64,000 nt of DNA from CBDDLJ01 sp965230635 (lineage in GTDB: Bacteria > Pseudomonadota > Gammaproteobacteria > UBA1113). The notes below the pieces were generated by a model, which was not told the DNA's origin, ran no database searches, and worked only from the letters and a program-made list of their open reading frames with translations. The stretch spans positions 124,001 to 188,000 of the forward strand of contig CBDDLJ010000010.1 of the NCBI GenBank assembly GCA_965230635.1, read 5' to 3'. Numbering within the stretch: position 1 is the stretch's first letter; each line of letters opens with the position of its first letter. Positions 29,171 through 37,542 of the stretch are shown here, one piece after another. The translations under genes were made by a program, and so were the position numbers.

Positions 29171-29293
29171 AAAACCTCCTGTTGCAATATCATCACAAAA
29201 ATTGGCTAAACTGGCTCATCAAAATATTCCGATACGGATGATATTAACAAACTCTATCGCTGATCATCAACAAAATAATGTTTTATTTTTAAA

Positions 29294-29571
29294 CTATTGA
29301 TTGTTCCTGCTTGAGAACCTTAATTTGGTGATCAAGTCCAAGTTTTGCTGCAACATCGCTTTATCTAAATTTAGATCTGCCACTACTTGTTTTAAACGGG
29401 TATTTTCTTCCTCTAAACTTTTAAATCGTTTAATCCCAGATGTTCCCATCCTCCTATATTTCTTATTCCACGTGTAGAATGTTTGTTGGCAAATGCCGAT
29501 CTTCCGAATGATTTCTTGTGGGTTCGTACCGAGCTCCGCTTGCCGTTCTGTATAGCACTTTTTTTACCCAT
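29294..29571 (-). pseudogene. IS3-type transposase OrfA remnant
   Basis: The minus strand encodes a helix-turn-helix OrfA: YTERQAELGT, then QEIIRKIGICQQTFYTWNKK, then KRFKSLEEENTRLKQVVADL, the last being the leucine-zipper part found in IS3-family OrfA. The ATG at 29571 (MGKKS) is out of frame with this body, and no OrfB follows, so the element is dead. It lies between the NACHT and ankyrin genes. The remaining spacer to 29794 holds nothing recognisable. Confidence 0.7.
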
Positions 29572-29794
29572 ATAGGCGTCCTTCTTTTGAACAAATTTTT
29601 AGAGTATTCTACATCAAAACCGTCTAGCTTTAATGTAAGACGTCGCTATGCTCGACGCTGATTATTTAAAACGGCCTAAAAGCGTTCAACATGACACAAC
29701 AAAAACCTAAGTTGATTTATTATTGCGCCCAGTCTATTATAACAATAGTCGGTGTCTAATATGTTAATAATACGCAGATGCTATTTGCATGCTT

Positions 29795-31663
29795 CTATTT
29801 AGCATGAAACACTGCTCGGTTTTGTATTTTCCCGTCTGCTGGTGCTTTAATTTTAGTTATGGTCTGGGACAGTGCGCACAATTTTTCTTGAGAACGTGTT
29901 TTATTAAAGAATAAGAAATTGCCAGTTACTGCTTTATTTAAGCAAACAGCTGCCAGATAACCAACACCTATGCCTAGAATGGCAAGAGCTATATTACTGA
30001 GTAGGCGTTTCCAGCCTCGGTGTATTTCTAAGATTGGTTTTGCCGTTTTAATGTGTTTAGAACAATTACTTTTAAACGCCTTATATGCAGTAGGTTGAAA
30101 ATCAGCAAGGTATGTTTTAGCGTTATCCTCCAAATTTGTAACAAGTGTCTTTGCGCTTTGTGCCGCAACAGTATGCCCTCGGTCTTCAAGACTTTTTGCC
30201 TGCAGACTAATCTCATTGAGTTTTTCTGTAAATTCATTTAATTTTTTAAATTTATCAAACATAGTTTGAAGTTTTGTGAATTTCTGGTCAATATTGTCAT
30301 TGCTTTTTTGGTATGCTTTTTTTGCTTCTTCTTGTAAAAGTACTAGCAAGTTGTTTCTTTGCTCATTATCGCTATTTTTTGGCGTTGAAATAATTTTTAG
30401 CGCCAATTCATTCAGCATTTTCAACTTTTCTAAATTAATATCTTCGTTTGATGATTTCAATATACCAGCTTTAAGATCTGCTGCACCTTGATTAAATAAA
30501 TACTCAACAACATCAGCATGTCCACTTGTAGAAGCCCATAGCAATGCAGTTTGACCAAATGCGTCTTTCTCATCAAGCGTTGAAGGATCGTTTTCTACAA
30601 TAGCTTTAATAATATCTAATTGTCCTGCTTGCGCGGCAAGGTGTAAGGGTTGATAGCGCATGTTGCTCAGTGCAACCTTGGTGTTGGGTCGTTTAGTCAT
30701 CAATTTTTCTACAACAGCGGTGTGGCCTCTTTCAACGGCCCAGTACAGAGAAGTTTTAGCGTGGTTTTTATGATCTGGTGGATTCGATGCAGCTTCAAGA
30801 TCTGGATTTTTTTCAAGTAAATACTCAACAATATCAGTATGTCCATTTGCAGAAGCCCATAGCAATGCGGTTTGACCGAGTGCGTCTTTCTCATCAAGCG
30901 TTGAAGGGTCGTTTTCTACGATAGCTTTGGCAATATCTAATTGTCCTGCTTGTGCGGCAAGGTGTAAGGGTTGATAGCGCATGCTGCTCAGCGCAACCTT
31001 GGTGTTGGCTTCTGAGAAAAGTAATGTTTCTACATAGCTGAGTTTGTTGCACAATACCGCCCAGTGAAGCAGGTAGTGTCCAAGCTCATCAGCTTTATTT
31101 AGATCAATCACTTGTATTTGGTTTAACTCTTTGCTGAGTTTGTTACACAATACCGCCCAGTGAAGCAGGCAGTGTCCAAGCTCATTAGCTTTATTTATAT
31201 CAGTCACTGGTACTGGGTTTAACTCTTTTAGTATTAAGTCAAAAAAGTGATTCAAAACAGGTTGATGATTGTTCTTTTTTGCCCAATCTAATAGGCTTAA
31301 TCCATTTTTATCTCTGACTGATTGTAAATTTTTTTTCGTTATACCTCGACCTTGTAGCCTCTTGATATCGCCATCTTTCACAAAACAAAACAGATCCCGT
31401 TGTTCTTTTGTTAAATCGACATATTCAGCCTTATAATTTTTTTTAAATATTTCTTTGTAATCAATATTACTATCACTGCTAGTTATAGTGATAAATATAT
31501 GAGGGAAGTTGGTTTTGAGTCTGTCTCGCCAGTAAGACTTATCATTTAGCAGTCTATGTATGCGGCGAGAGACAGCGCTTAAACTCATCGCATCAGGAAG
31601 CGACAGGTTGTCTCGTATCAACAGTGATTGTATTTCTTCAGGTAAATCATTAAAACCTGCCAT
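29795..31663 (-). CDS. F-box and ankyrin-repeat protein with C-terminal membrane segment
   Basis: 622 residues from the ATG at 31663 (MAGFNDLPEEIQ), with GAGG 11 bases upstream; a frame extending to 31780 lacks similarity. Residues about 4-50 read as an F-box: LPEEIQ, then LSAVSRRIHRLL and YWRDRL. Ankyrin repeats occupy about 100-415, including an internal duplication in which the block MRYQPLHLAAQAGQLDIAKA with its GQTALLWAS partner occurs twice. A helical region (about 425-535) and one hydrophobic segment (about 553-575, NIALAILGIGVGYLAAV) precede a basic tail. F-box proteins recruit SCF ubiquitin ligases in eukaryotes, while ankyrins bind a target. This architecture is known from bacterial effectors. 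A membrane-anchored host ubiquitination adaptor is the best inference. Confidence 0.85.
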   Translation of the reverse strand: MAGFNDLPEEIQSLLIRDNLSLPDAMSLSAVSRRIHRLLNDKSYWRDRLKTNFPHIFITITSSDSNIDYKEIFKKNYKAEYVDLTKEQRDLFCFVKDGDIKRLQGRGITKKNLQSVRDKNGLSLLDWAKKNNHQPVLNHFFDLILKELNPVPVTDINKANELGHCLLHWAVLCNKLSKELNQIQVIDLNKADELGHYLLHWAVLCNKLSYVETLLFSEANTKVALSSMRYQPLHLAAQAGQLDIAKAIVENDPSTLDEKDALGQTALLWASANGHTDIVEYLLEKNPDLEAASNPPDHKNHAKTSLYWAVERGHTAVVEKLMTKRPNTKVALSNMRYQPLHLAAQAGQLDIIKAIVENDPSTLDEKDAFGQTALLWASTSGHADVVEYLFNQGAADLKAGILKSSNEDINLEKLKMLNELALKIISTPKNSDNEQRNNLLVLLQEEAKKAYQKSNDNIDQKFTKLQTMFDKFKKLNEFTEKLNEISLQAKSLEDRGHTVAAQSAKTLVTNLEDNAKTYLADFQPTAYKAFKSNCSKHIKTAKPILEIHRGWKRLLSNIALAILGIGVGYLAAVCLNKAVTGNFLFFNKTRSQEKLCALSQTITKIKAPADGKIQNRAVFHAK

Positions 31664-31928
31664 ATTTACTAATGACCTCATTATAAAATAAAAACCTGAT
31701 AGCCCATCGCATATCTCAAGTGAGTTATTGTTAAATTTTAGTGTATTGCTTCTATGTCGTAATTGTTGATTTAGCCTCATACAATTTACAACAAATACAT
31801 AGTGGAATACACCGTTTTAGCTAATATAACTAAAATATAGTCATGCACAAAATTTCATTATATCTCGATCTAAGCAGAACCAAGTCCAAATATACCACAA
31901 GTGGCAATAATTTGTCGAGAGGATAGTT

Positions 31929-32094
31929 TTATAGCGTTTCCCTATATTGTTGGCCTATCCTAAGACATCATTTAGCGCCTGCTTGCTTGGTTATTCAAAA
32001 CCTTATTGACAATAAGTAAACGTCGCTTTTGAACCCTCGCAAGCAAACACTATACTCGCTTAGAATAGGTCAACAATATAGGGAAACGCTATAA
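31929..32094. repeat. Palindromic repeat element, copy 2
   Basis: A 166-bp inverted-repeat element with ends TTATAGCGTTTCCCTATATT in both orientations and a perfect central palindrome CTTATTGACAATAAG. It is almost identical to the copies at 34015 and 63147. It has no coding capacity. It abuts the HIT-gene fragment. Confidence 0.88.
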
Positions 32095-32189
32095 TTGTGC
32101 CTGGGTGGATATTCAATTTTAGGGTATTCTCCCCAGATACATAAAAGAAAAAATTTGACAGAATGTTCCGCCTGGCAAAATCGGGACTT

Positions 32190-32251
32190 GCCGGTATAAG
32201 TGTTGCGGGTATTTTCCTCTGTACTATGTTGCAAAAAAGACAATCTTGCAT
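32190..32251 (-). pseudogene. Duplicated 5' fragment of the HIT gene
   Basis: The frame starting at 32251 (MQDCLFCNIVQRKIPATLI) matches the first 19 or so residues of the HIT protein at 24828 and then becomes unrelated. The homology also covers the leader to about 32330 (AGCAGGAACAATAATT directly before the ATG, and an AAATAAAAATTTGCC tract). It is a partial gene duplication, not functional. Confidence 0.7.
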
Positions 32252-32374
32252 AATTATTGTTCCTGCTAATCATGCTAACCAACAATGTGCTAGAACGGCG
32301 CGGCAAATTTTTATTTCCACTTGTGATGGGTATCATGTAACATTGTACAATGTTTAAGTAGAAACGGATTGAAT

Positions 32375-33103
32375 ATGAAGATAGTGAATATAGCCAGTTA
32401 TCGTTTTGTTGAATTGACCGATTTGTCCACTTGGAAAGATAAATTATTATCAGTGTGCCAGTCTCAACAATTAAAAGGCACTATCATACTCAGTCCTGAA
32501 GGGATTAATATCAATTTATCTGGAGATAGCCGTGCAGTTGACGCATTTATCCATTATTTGGTTGAATTTACCGCATTTAAAGGCATGCAATTTAAGCGAA
32601 GCTTATCTGAAGAGTATGCTTTTATGCGCATGGTGGTGAAGATTAAGCAAAAATTAATACCGGGCCCAAATCCTAGAATGGAGAATTTTGAACCTAAATA
32701 TGTGTCGCCAGAGAGTTTTAAGCAATGGCTGGATGAGGAGCATGATATTGCTATTTTAGATACTCGCAATGGATTTGAGTACGAAATAGGTACGTTTGAA
32801 GGTGCATTTGATTTAAATTTAACAAATTTTAGCGACTTTAGCGATGCGATAAAATCATTAGAGCCTAGTTTGAAAGAAAAACCTATGGTTATATTTTGTA
32901 CCGGCGGCATTCGCTGCGAGAAAGCAGCCCCATTGTTAGAAAAACAAGGATTTCACAATGTCTATCAATTAAAAGGTGGCATTTTAGATTATTTTACACA
33001 CTGTGGTGGTGCGCATTATCAAGGGAACTGTTTCGTCTTTGATGAACGAACTACCTTGGATAGCCAATTAAATGCGGTGCCACACCCCGAAATAACGAGT
33101 TAA
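32375..33103 (+). CDS. trhO: tRNA uridine(34) hydroxylase (rhodanese-like)
   Basis: 242 residues from the ATG at 32375. An N-terminal acylphosphatase-like domain (GTIILSPEGININLSG, about 35-50) precedes a rhodanese domain with the active-site loop FCTGGIRCEKA, the cysteine at about residue 172. The N-L-K/Q-L-K-G-G-I-L-D-Y segment and the C-terminal FVFDERT are typical. The enzyme hydroxylates U34 of tRNAs for cmo5U/mo5U formation. It is slightly shorter than most homologues at the C-terminus. Its 3' end is repeated, decaying, just downstream (33035-33245). Confidence 0.9.
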   Translation: MKIVNIASYRFVELTDLSTWKDKLLSVCQSQQLKGTIILSPEGININLSGDSRAVDAFIHYLVEFTAFKGMQFKRSLSEEYAFMRMVVKIKQKLIPGPNPRMENFEPKYVSPESFKQWLDEEHDIAILDTRNGFEYEIGTFEGAFDLNLTNFSDFSDAIKSLEPSLKEKPMVIFCTGGIRCEKAAPLLEKQGFHNVYQLKGGILDYFTHCGGAHYQGNCFVFDERTTLDSQLNAVPHPEITS

Positions 33104-33245
33104 TGAGTTTTGTCTTTGATGAACGAAGCACCTTGGATAGTCAATTGAATGTGGTACTATACCCTGAGATAACGAGTTAATTAGCCTTGTTTTTTTGGAT
33201 AGTCAATTAAAATGTGGTAGCACGCCCTGAAATGCTTAGCTGATT
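33035..33245 (+). repeat. Tandem decaying copies of the trhO 3' end
   Basis: The last 69 bases of trhO (GTCTTTGATGAACGAACTAC to the stop) recur 77 bp downstream at 33112-33180, ending in the same ACGAGTTAAT. A shorter third copy starting at TTTGGATAGTCAATTAAAAT lies at about 33193-33245. Divergence increases with distance from the gene. Confidence 0.75.
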
Positions 33246-33330
33246 AGCATTGCTCGATTTTTAAGTTGAGAAAATAATCTGATTGGTTACAATACTGCTT
33301 TTATGATTATATATACCAAAGGAAATACTA

Positions 33331-33870
33331 ATGAGCTTTTCTCAAGTACACGCAGGAGAGAATATTCCTGATGAAGTTAATGTCATTATAGAAATACCAG
33401 CACACAGTGGACCGGTTAAATATGAGGTTGATAAAGACAGTGGCACATTAATTGTTGATCGCTTTATGAGCACTGCCATGTTTTATCCTTGCAACTATGG
33501 TTACGTTCCGAATACTTTATCAGAAGATGGTGATCCAGTTGATGTTTTAGTTGTGACTCCTGTGCCATTGATACCAGGTGCCGTTATTAAGGCAAGACCG
33601 ATAGCGATGCTAAAAATGACGGATGAAGCCGGTCCTGATGCAAAAGTATTGGCAGTGCCAACGAATAAACTTAGCACTTGCTATAAGCATGTCAATAATG
33701 CGAATGATCTTGCGCCTGAATTGTTGGCAGCAATTACTCACTTTTTTGAGCATTACAAAGATTTGGAAGCAGGTAAGTGGGTGAAAGTTGAAGGTTGGTG
33801 TGAAGCAGATGTTGCGAAGCAAGAAATTTTATCTAGTATTGAACGTTACCAGTTGACTGAAAACAAGTAG
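33331..33870 (+). CDS. ppa: Inorganic pyrophosphatase
   Basis: 179 residues, a typical family I soluble pyrophosphatase. The signature EDGDPVDVLV (metal-binding aspartates) and the FYPCNYGYVPNT segment are intact. It hydrolyses pyrophosphate from biosynthesis to phosphate in the cytoplasm. The ribosome site is AAAGGAAA. It lies upstream of acs, whose reaction releases pyrophosphate, but a palindromic element and about 400 bases separate them. Confidence 0.98.
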   Translation: MSFSQVHAGENIPDEVNVIIEIPAHSGPVKYEVDKDSGTLIVDRFMSTAMFYPCNYGYVPNTLSEDGDPVDVLVVTPVPLIPGAVIKARPIAMLKMTDEAGPDAKVLAVPTNKLSTCYKHVNNANDLAPELLAAITHFFEHYKDLEAGKWVKVEGWCEADVAKQEILSSIERYQLTENK

Positions 33871-34014
33871 CATACGACTATTGTGATTTCTGACAGCGCC
33901 CGTTTATATGTACGTAAGCATTGTGTTTGCCAGGCAAGTATTAAAAACTTTCGCAGTATCCAGCAAGACAGTCTATTTTTCTTTATCATCGCTAAAACTC
34001 ACTGCTAGCGATAT

Positions 34015-34180
34015 TTATAGCGGTTCCCTATATTGTTGACCTATTCTAAGACTTCATCTAGCGCCTGCTTGCTTGGTTATTCAAAACCTTATTGACAATA
34101 AGTAAACGTCGCCTTTTAAACCTCGCAAGCAAACACTATGCTCGCTTAGAATAGGTCAACAATATAGGAAACCGCTATAA
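34015..34180. repeat. Palindromic repeat element, copy 3
   Basis: A 166-bp element, ends TTATAGCGGTTCCCTATATT inverted, with the same central CTTATTGACAATAAG palindrome as copies 2 and 4. It lies in the 401-base gap between ppa and acs; the rest of that gap (33871-34014) holds nothing recognisable. Confidence 0.88.
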
Positions 34181-34226
34181 GCGCTTTGCAAATCGTAATT
34201 GATATGAATAGTGATGATTATTTGAT

Positions 34227-34247
34227 ACAATATGTCTAACATATTGT
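34227..34247 (+). promoter_or_regulatory. Perfect inverted repeat before acs, candidate operator
   Basis: ACAATATG-TCTAA-CATATTGT is a perfect 8-5-8 inverted repeat ending 24 bases before the acs start and overlapping a TACAAT hexamer that may be the -10. The geometry suits a dimeric repressor; it could also be an mRNA hairpin. Confidence 0.4.
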
Positions 34248-34271
34248 GTAAGTACTGAATGGAGTCTGTAC

Positions 34272-36215
34272 ATGGATGATTGTTATAAGCCAAAGTTTAA
34301 CCATCCTTTAGCCAAACATGTTGAAGATTACCACGCACTGTATCAACAATCAGTGAATGATCCGCAGCAGTTTTGGCATGCACAAGCACAAAAATATATT
34401 TCATGGTTGACGCCTTGGCATAGTGTACAAACTGGCAATTTTACAACCGGCCGGGTGGATTGGTTCCCTGGTGCTACATTGAATGTTTGCTATAACTGTC
34501 TTGATAGGCATTTACCCGATTACGCAGATAATATTGCATTGCTATGGGAAGCTGATAAGCCCGGCAAATCACGCCAATTAACTTATCAACAATTATTTGA
34601 TGATGTGTGTCGATTTGCCAATGTATTAAAAAAACTAGGTGTGACAAAAGGCGATTGCGTCTGTATTTATATGCCGTTGATTCCAGAAGCGGTAATGGCT
34701 ATGTTAGCCTGCGCACGTATCGGCGCAATTCATTCAGTTGTCTTTGCAGGGTTTTCTGCTCAAAGTTTAAAAAGTCGTATTCTTGATGCGCGCTGTAAAG
34801 TGGTTATCACAGCTGATGCAAGTAAACGAGGTGGAAGAATTATACCTTTAAAAGCCAATGTTGATGAAATCATTGCAAGGTGTCCCTGTGTTAAGCATGT
34901 ACTAGTGGTTGAAAACACCGGGTTAGATATTAACTATCAAGTGCCGCGAGACATTCATTACCAAACGATGTCACAACACGTAGAGAAGGAATGTCCCATA
35001 GAGCCGGTGTTATCCACCGATCCATTGTTTGTTTTGTATACTTCTGGTTCAACTGGGCAACCTAAGGGGATAAAACACAGCTCGGGTGGTTATTTGTTGT
35101 ATGCTACCATGACGTATCAATGGATTTTTGCTTATCAGCAAGGAGATATTCATTGGTGTACAGCGGATATTGGTTGGATCACAGGCCATTCCTATGTCGT
35201 TTATGGGCCTTTAGCAAGTGCAGGAACAACACTTATCTATGAAGGTGTCCCATTATATCCTACTGCGTCGCGGCTTTGGGAAATTATTGACCGTTATCAA
35301 GTTAACAGTTTCTATACGGCACCAACTGCCATTAGAGCGTTGATGTGCATTGGTGATGCGCCTGTAAAAGCAACATCTCGTCAAAGTTTAAAAGTGCTTG
35401 GTAGCGTTGGAGAGCCTATTAATCCAGAAGCGTGGCGTTGGTATTATAATGTGGTGGGTGAGCAGCGCTGCCCCATTGTAGATACTTGGTGGCAAACAGA
35501 GACTGGTGGAATTATGCTCAGTCCCATCCCCGGTATTACCCCGCTAAAGCCCGGATCGACTGCTTGGCCGTTTTTTGGCATTAAGCCTGCATTGGTTAAC
35601 CAAGCGGGAGAAAAAGTGATGCAACAAGAACATGGTGATTTAATTATTGAGCAACCGTGGCCAGGACAATTGCAAACGGTTTTAGGCAATGATCAGCGTT
35701 ACATTGATACTTATTTGTCGCCAGTTTTGGGTAGTTATTTTACAGGCGATGGTGCTTGTTGTGATGAAGAGGGATACTACTGGATCACGGGGCGTATTGA
35801 TGATGTGCTTAACGTTGCAGGACATCGTTTAGGTACGGCTGAAATTGAAAGCGCGCTTGTTTCGCATTCAGCAATAGCAGAAGCAGCAGTCGTTGCATTT
35901 CCGCATGATATTAGAGGGGAAGGTATTTATGCTTTTGTGATGCCCATGGCAAACATTAGGCCTACCGAAGCATTAAAAAAAGAATTGTTACAGCAAGTTT
36001 CTAAGGAAATTAGCGCTATTGCAAAGCCAGATATCATTCAATGGGTGTCTGAATTGCCCAAGACCCGATCAGGTAAAATCATGCGTCGATTATTGCGAAA
36101 GATTGTATTGGGTGAAACAAATGCATTGGGTGACGTTACAACATTGTCAAATTCCACTATACTAGATACATTATTGTCGAATGTTGATAGATCGTGGGAT
36201 AATAATCGATCATAA
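34272..36215 (+). CDS. acs: Acetyl-CoA synthetase
   Basis: 647 residues, normal length for AMP-forming Acs. The adenylation motif YTSGSTGQPKGIKHSSGG lies near 255-272, followed by DTWWQTETGG, TGDGACCDEEGYYWITGR and the C-terminal PKTRSGKIMRR, whose lysine is the regulatory acetylation site in this family. It activates acetate to acetyl-CoA in the cytoplasm. It has an AATGGAG ribosome site. A sensor gene follows after 15 bases. Confidence 0.96.
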   Translation: MDDCYKPKFNHPLAKHVEDYHALYQQSVNDPQQFWHAQAQKYISWLTPWHSVQTGNFTTGRVDWFPGATLNVCYNCLDRHLPDYADNIALLWEADKPGKSRQLTYQQLFDDVCRFANVLKKLGVTKGDCVCIYMPLIPEAVMAMLACARIGAIHSVVFAGFSAQSLKSRILDARCKVVITADASKRGGRIIPLKANVDEIIARCPCVKHVLVVENTGLDINYQVPRDIHYQTMSQHVEKECPIEPVLSTDPLFVLYTSGSTGQPKGIKHSSGGYLLYATMTYQWIFAYQQGDIHWCTADIGWITGHSYVVYGPLASAGTTLIYEGVPLYPTASRLWEIIDRYQVNSFYTAPTAIRALMCIGDAPVKATSRQSLKVLGSVGEPINPEAWRWYYNVVGEQRCPIVDTWWQTETGGIMLSPIPGITPLKPGSTAWPFFGIKPALVNQAGEKVMQQEHGDLIIEQPWPGQLQTVLGNDQRYIDTYLSPVLGSYFTGDGACCDEEGYYWITGRIDDVLNVAGHRLGTAEIESALVSHSAIAEAAVVAFPHDIRGEGIYAFVMPMANIRPTEALKKELLQQVSKEISAIAKPDIIQWVSELPKTRSGKIMRRLLRKIVLGETNALGDVTTLSNSTILDTLLSNVDRSWDNNRS

Positions 36216-36230
36216 TGTGAGGGAAGATAT

Positions 36231-37463
36231 ATGCCCGAAAATCAAGGGATATATACGGATGAATATTTTGATAAACACATAAGTTCAGATGTTCGAACAG
36301 CGCATATTGATCAGTATTTTATTGATAAGATTCGATTACATTATATTTTTGGGCTAGCGTTAATAGCCATTGTCATTACTTTAGCTTATTTTGCTGTTGA
36401 AACATTTATCTACGAGGGAAAACATATTGCTGAGGTTATTAATCTCAGCAGTAAACAACGTATACTTGCTGAGCGAGTTGTTCTGCTAAATGAAATAGTG
36501 AGTGTTAGCTCCGATAATACATTTAAGGCAGTTAAATTAAAGGAGATGAAAGATTTAGCTGATGATATACTGGAGCGACATAAACAATTATTACATAGTT
36601 CTGATAAATATGGTTTGCTTGGTGGATTATCAAAAGATGAAAAACAATTTTATTATAATAAACCGTTTAATCTAAACAGTAAGTTAAATGATTTTCTTGC
36701 CATAGTTTATGCATTGGTTGAGGTAAAACCTGAAGATATCAATGCAAATTTATCACAAGTGAAGTTTATTGCTGAAAACGGTACTGACGTCTTATTACCA
36801 ATGTTTGAGCAAGCGATCATAGTGCATGAAACTGCTGGTGGGAAAAAGATATTTTTTGTTTCTGTTGTTGCCACGTTTATTTGGTTGGTAACGATTTTGA
36901 TCTTATTTTTAGAGGGGATTTTCATTTTTCGGTCGGCTCACAAGAGAACAGTCTCATTACTGGTTTGTTTGCTTAATTATACACGGCGTGTGAAAGGTGG
37001 AAAAATAGCGGCTGAACGAACATCACAGCATTATCACTATGATTTAACAATGCACAAAGAAGCATTAAATGAATTACCTAGCATTATCTTTTTGACTGAT
37101 ATTTATGGCATTATTAAAACTTTCAATAAGAAAGCATCAAAATTATTTGGCTATACAGCAACGGAAATTGTCAAGAAAAAGACACCTGAAATTTTCCATG
37201 AAAATTCAGATATGAGCAAACATGCAAAAGAGCTTTCTCAAGAATTAGGTGCCGAGATTGCTGGTGGGTTTGAAACCTTAATTGCTAAGGCAAAAAGAGG
37301 TCAAGTTGATGACTATCTTTGGTTATTGAAGAATAAAGTTGGTGAAACGTTCAGAATGCGCTTAATTTATACATGCCTCTTTGATGAGGATGGTGAACTG
37401 GCGGGTTATATTGCAGTTGGTCATAAAGTGTCCAGCTGGGAGTGGGTAGAGGAAACAGCTTAA
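36231..37463 (+). CDS. PilJ-type membrane sensor with PAS domain, no output domain
   Basis: 410 residues. A first membrane helix (about 38-60, YIFGLALIAIVITLAYFAV) is followed by a periplasmic region that starts with NLSSKQRILAERVV, the pattern of the PilJ-type sensing domain, then a second membrane helix (about 205-228), a linker, and a cytoplasmic PAS domain (about 275-400; IIFLTDIYGIIKTFNKKASK to GYIAVGHKVS). It ends there: no kinase, GGDEF, EAL or methyl-accepting domain follows. It must signal through a partner. The GAGGGAAG ribosome site is good. It lies between acs and the type I secretion genes, reading the same way. Confidence 0.75.
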   Translation: MPENQGIYTDEYFDKHISSDVRTAHIDQYFIDKIRLHYIFGLALIAIVITLAYFAVETFIYEGKHIAEVINLSSKQRILAERVVLLNEIVSVSSDNTFKAVKLKEMKDLADDILERHKQLLHSSDKYGLLGGLSKDEKQFYYNKPFNLNSKLNDFLAIVYALVEVKPEDINANLSQVKFIAENGTDVLLPMFEQAIIVHETAGGKKIFFVSVVATFIWLVTILILFLEGIFIFRSAHKRTVSLLVCLLNYTRRVKGGKIAAERTSQHYHYDLTMHKEALNELPSIIFLTDIYGIIKTFNKKASKLFGYTATEIVKKKTPEIFHENSDMSKHAKELSQELGAEIAGGFETLIAKAKRGQVDDYLWLLKNKVGETFRMRLIYTCLFDEDGELAGYIAVGHKVSSWEWVEETA

Positions 37464-37542
37464 TGCTAATGTTTTGGATTTTATATCCGATAATAATTTA
37501 CGAGCTGGGTTTATATAGGATTAATATTTGTTAGGATTTTTT

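Noticed and set aside
31663..31780. Longer N-terminus of the F-box/ankyrin gene from 31780
   Set aside because: The extra 39 residues lack similarity, and the F-box begins right after the ATG at 31663, which has an acceptable ribosome site.
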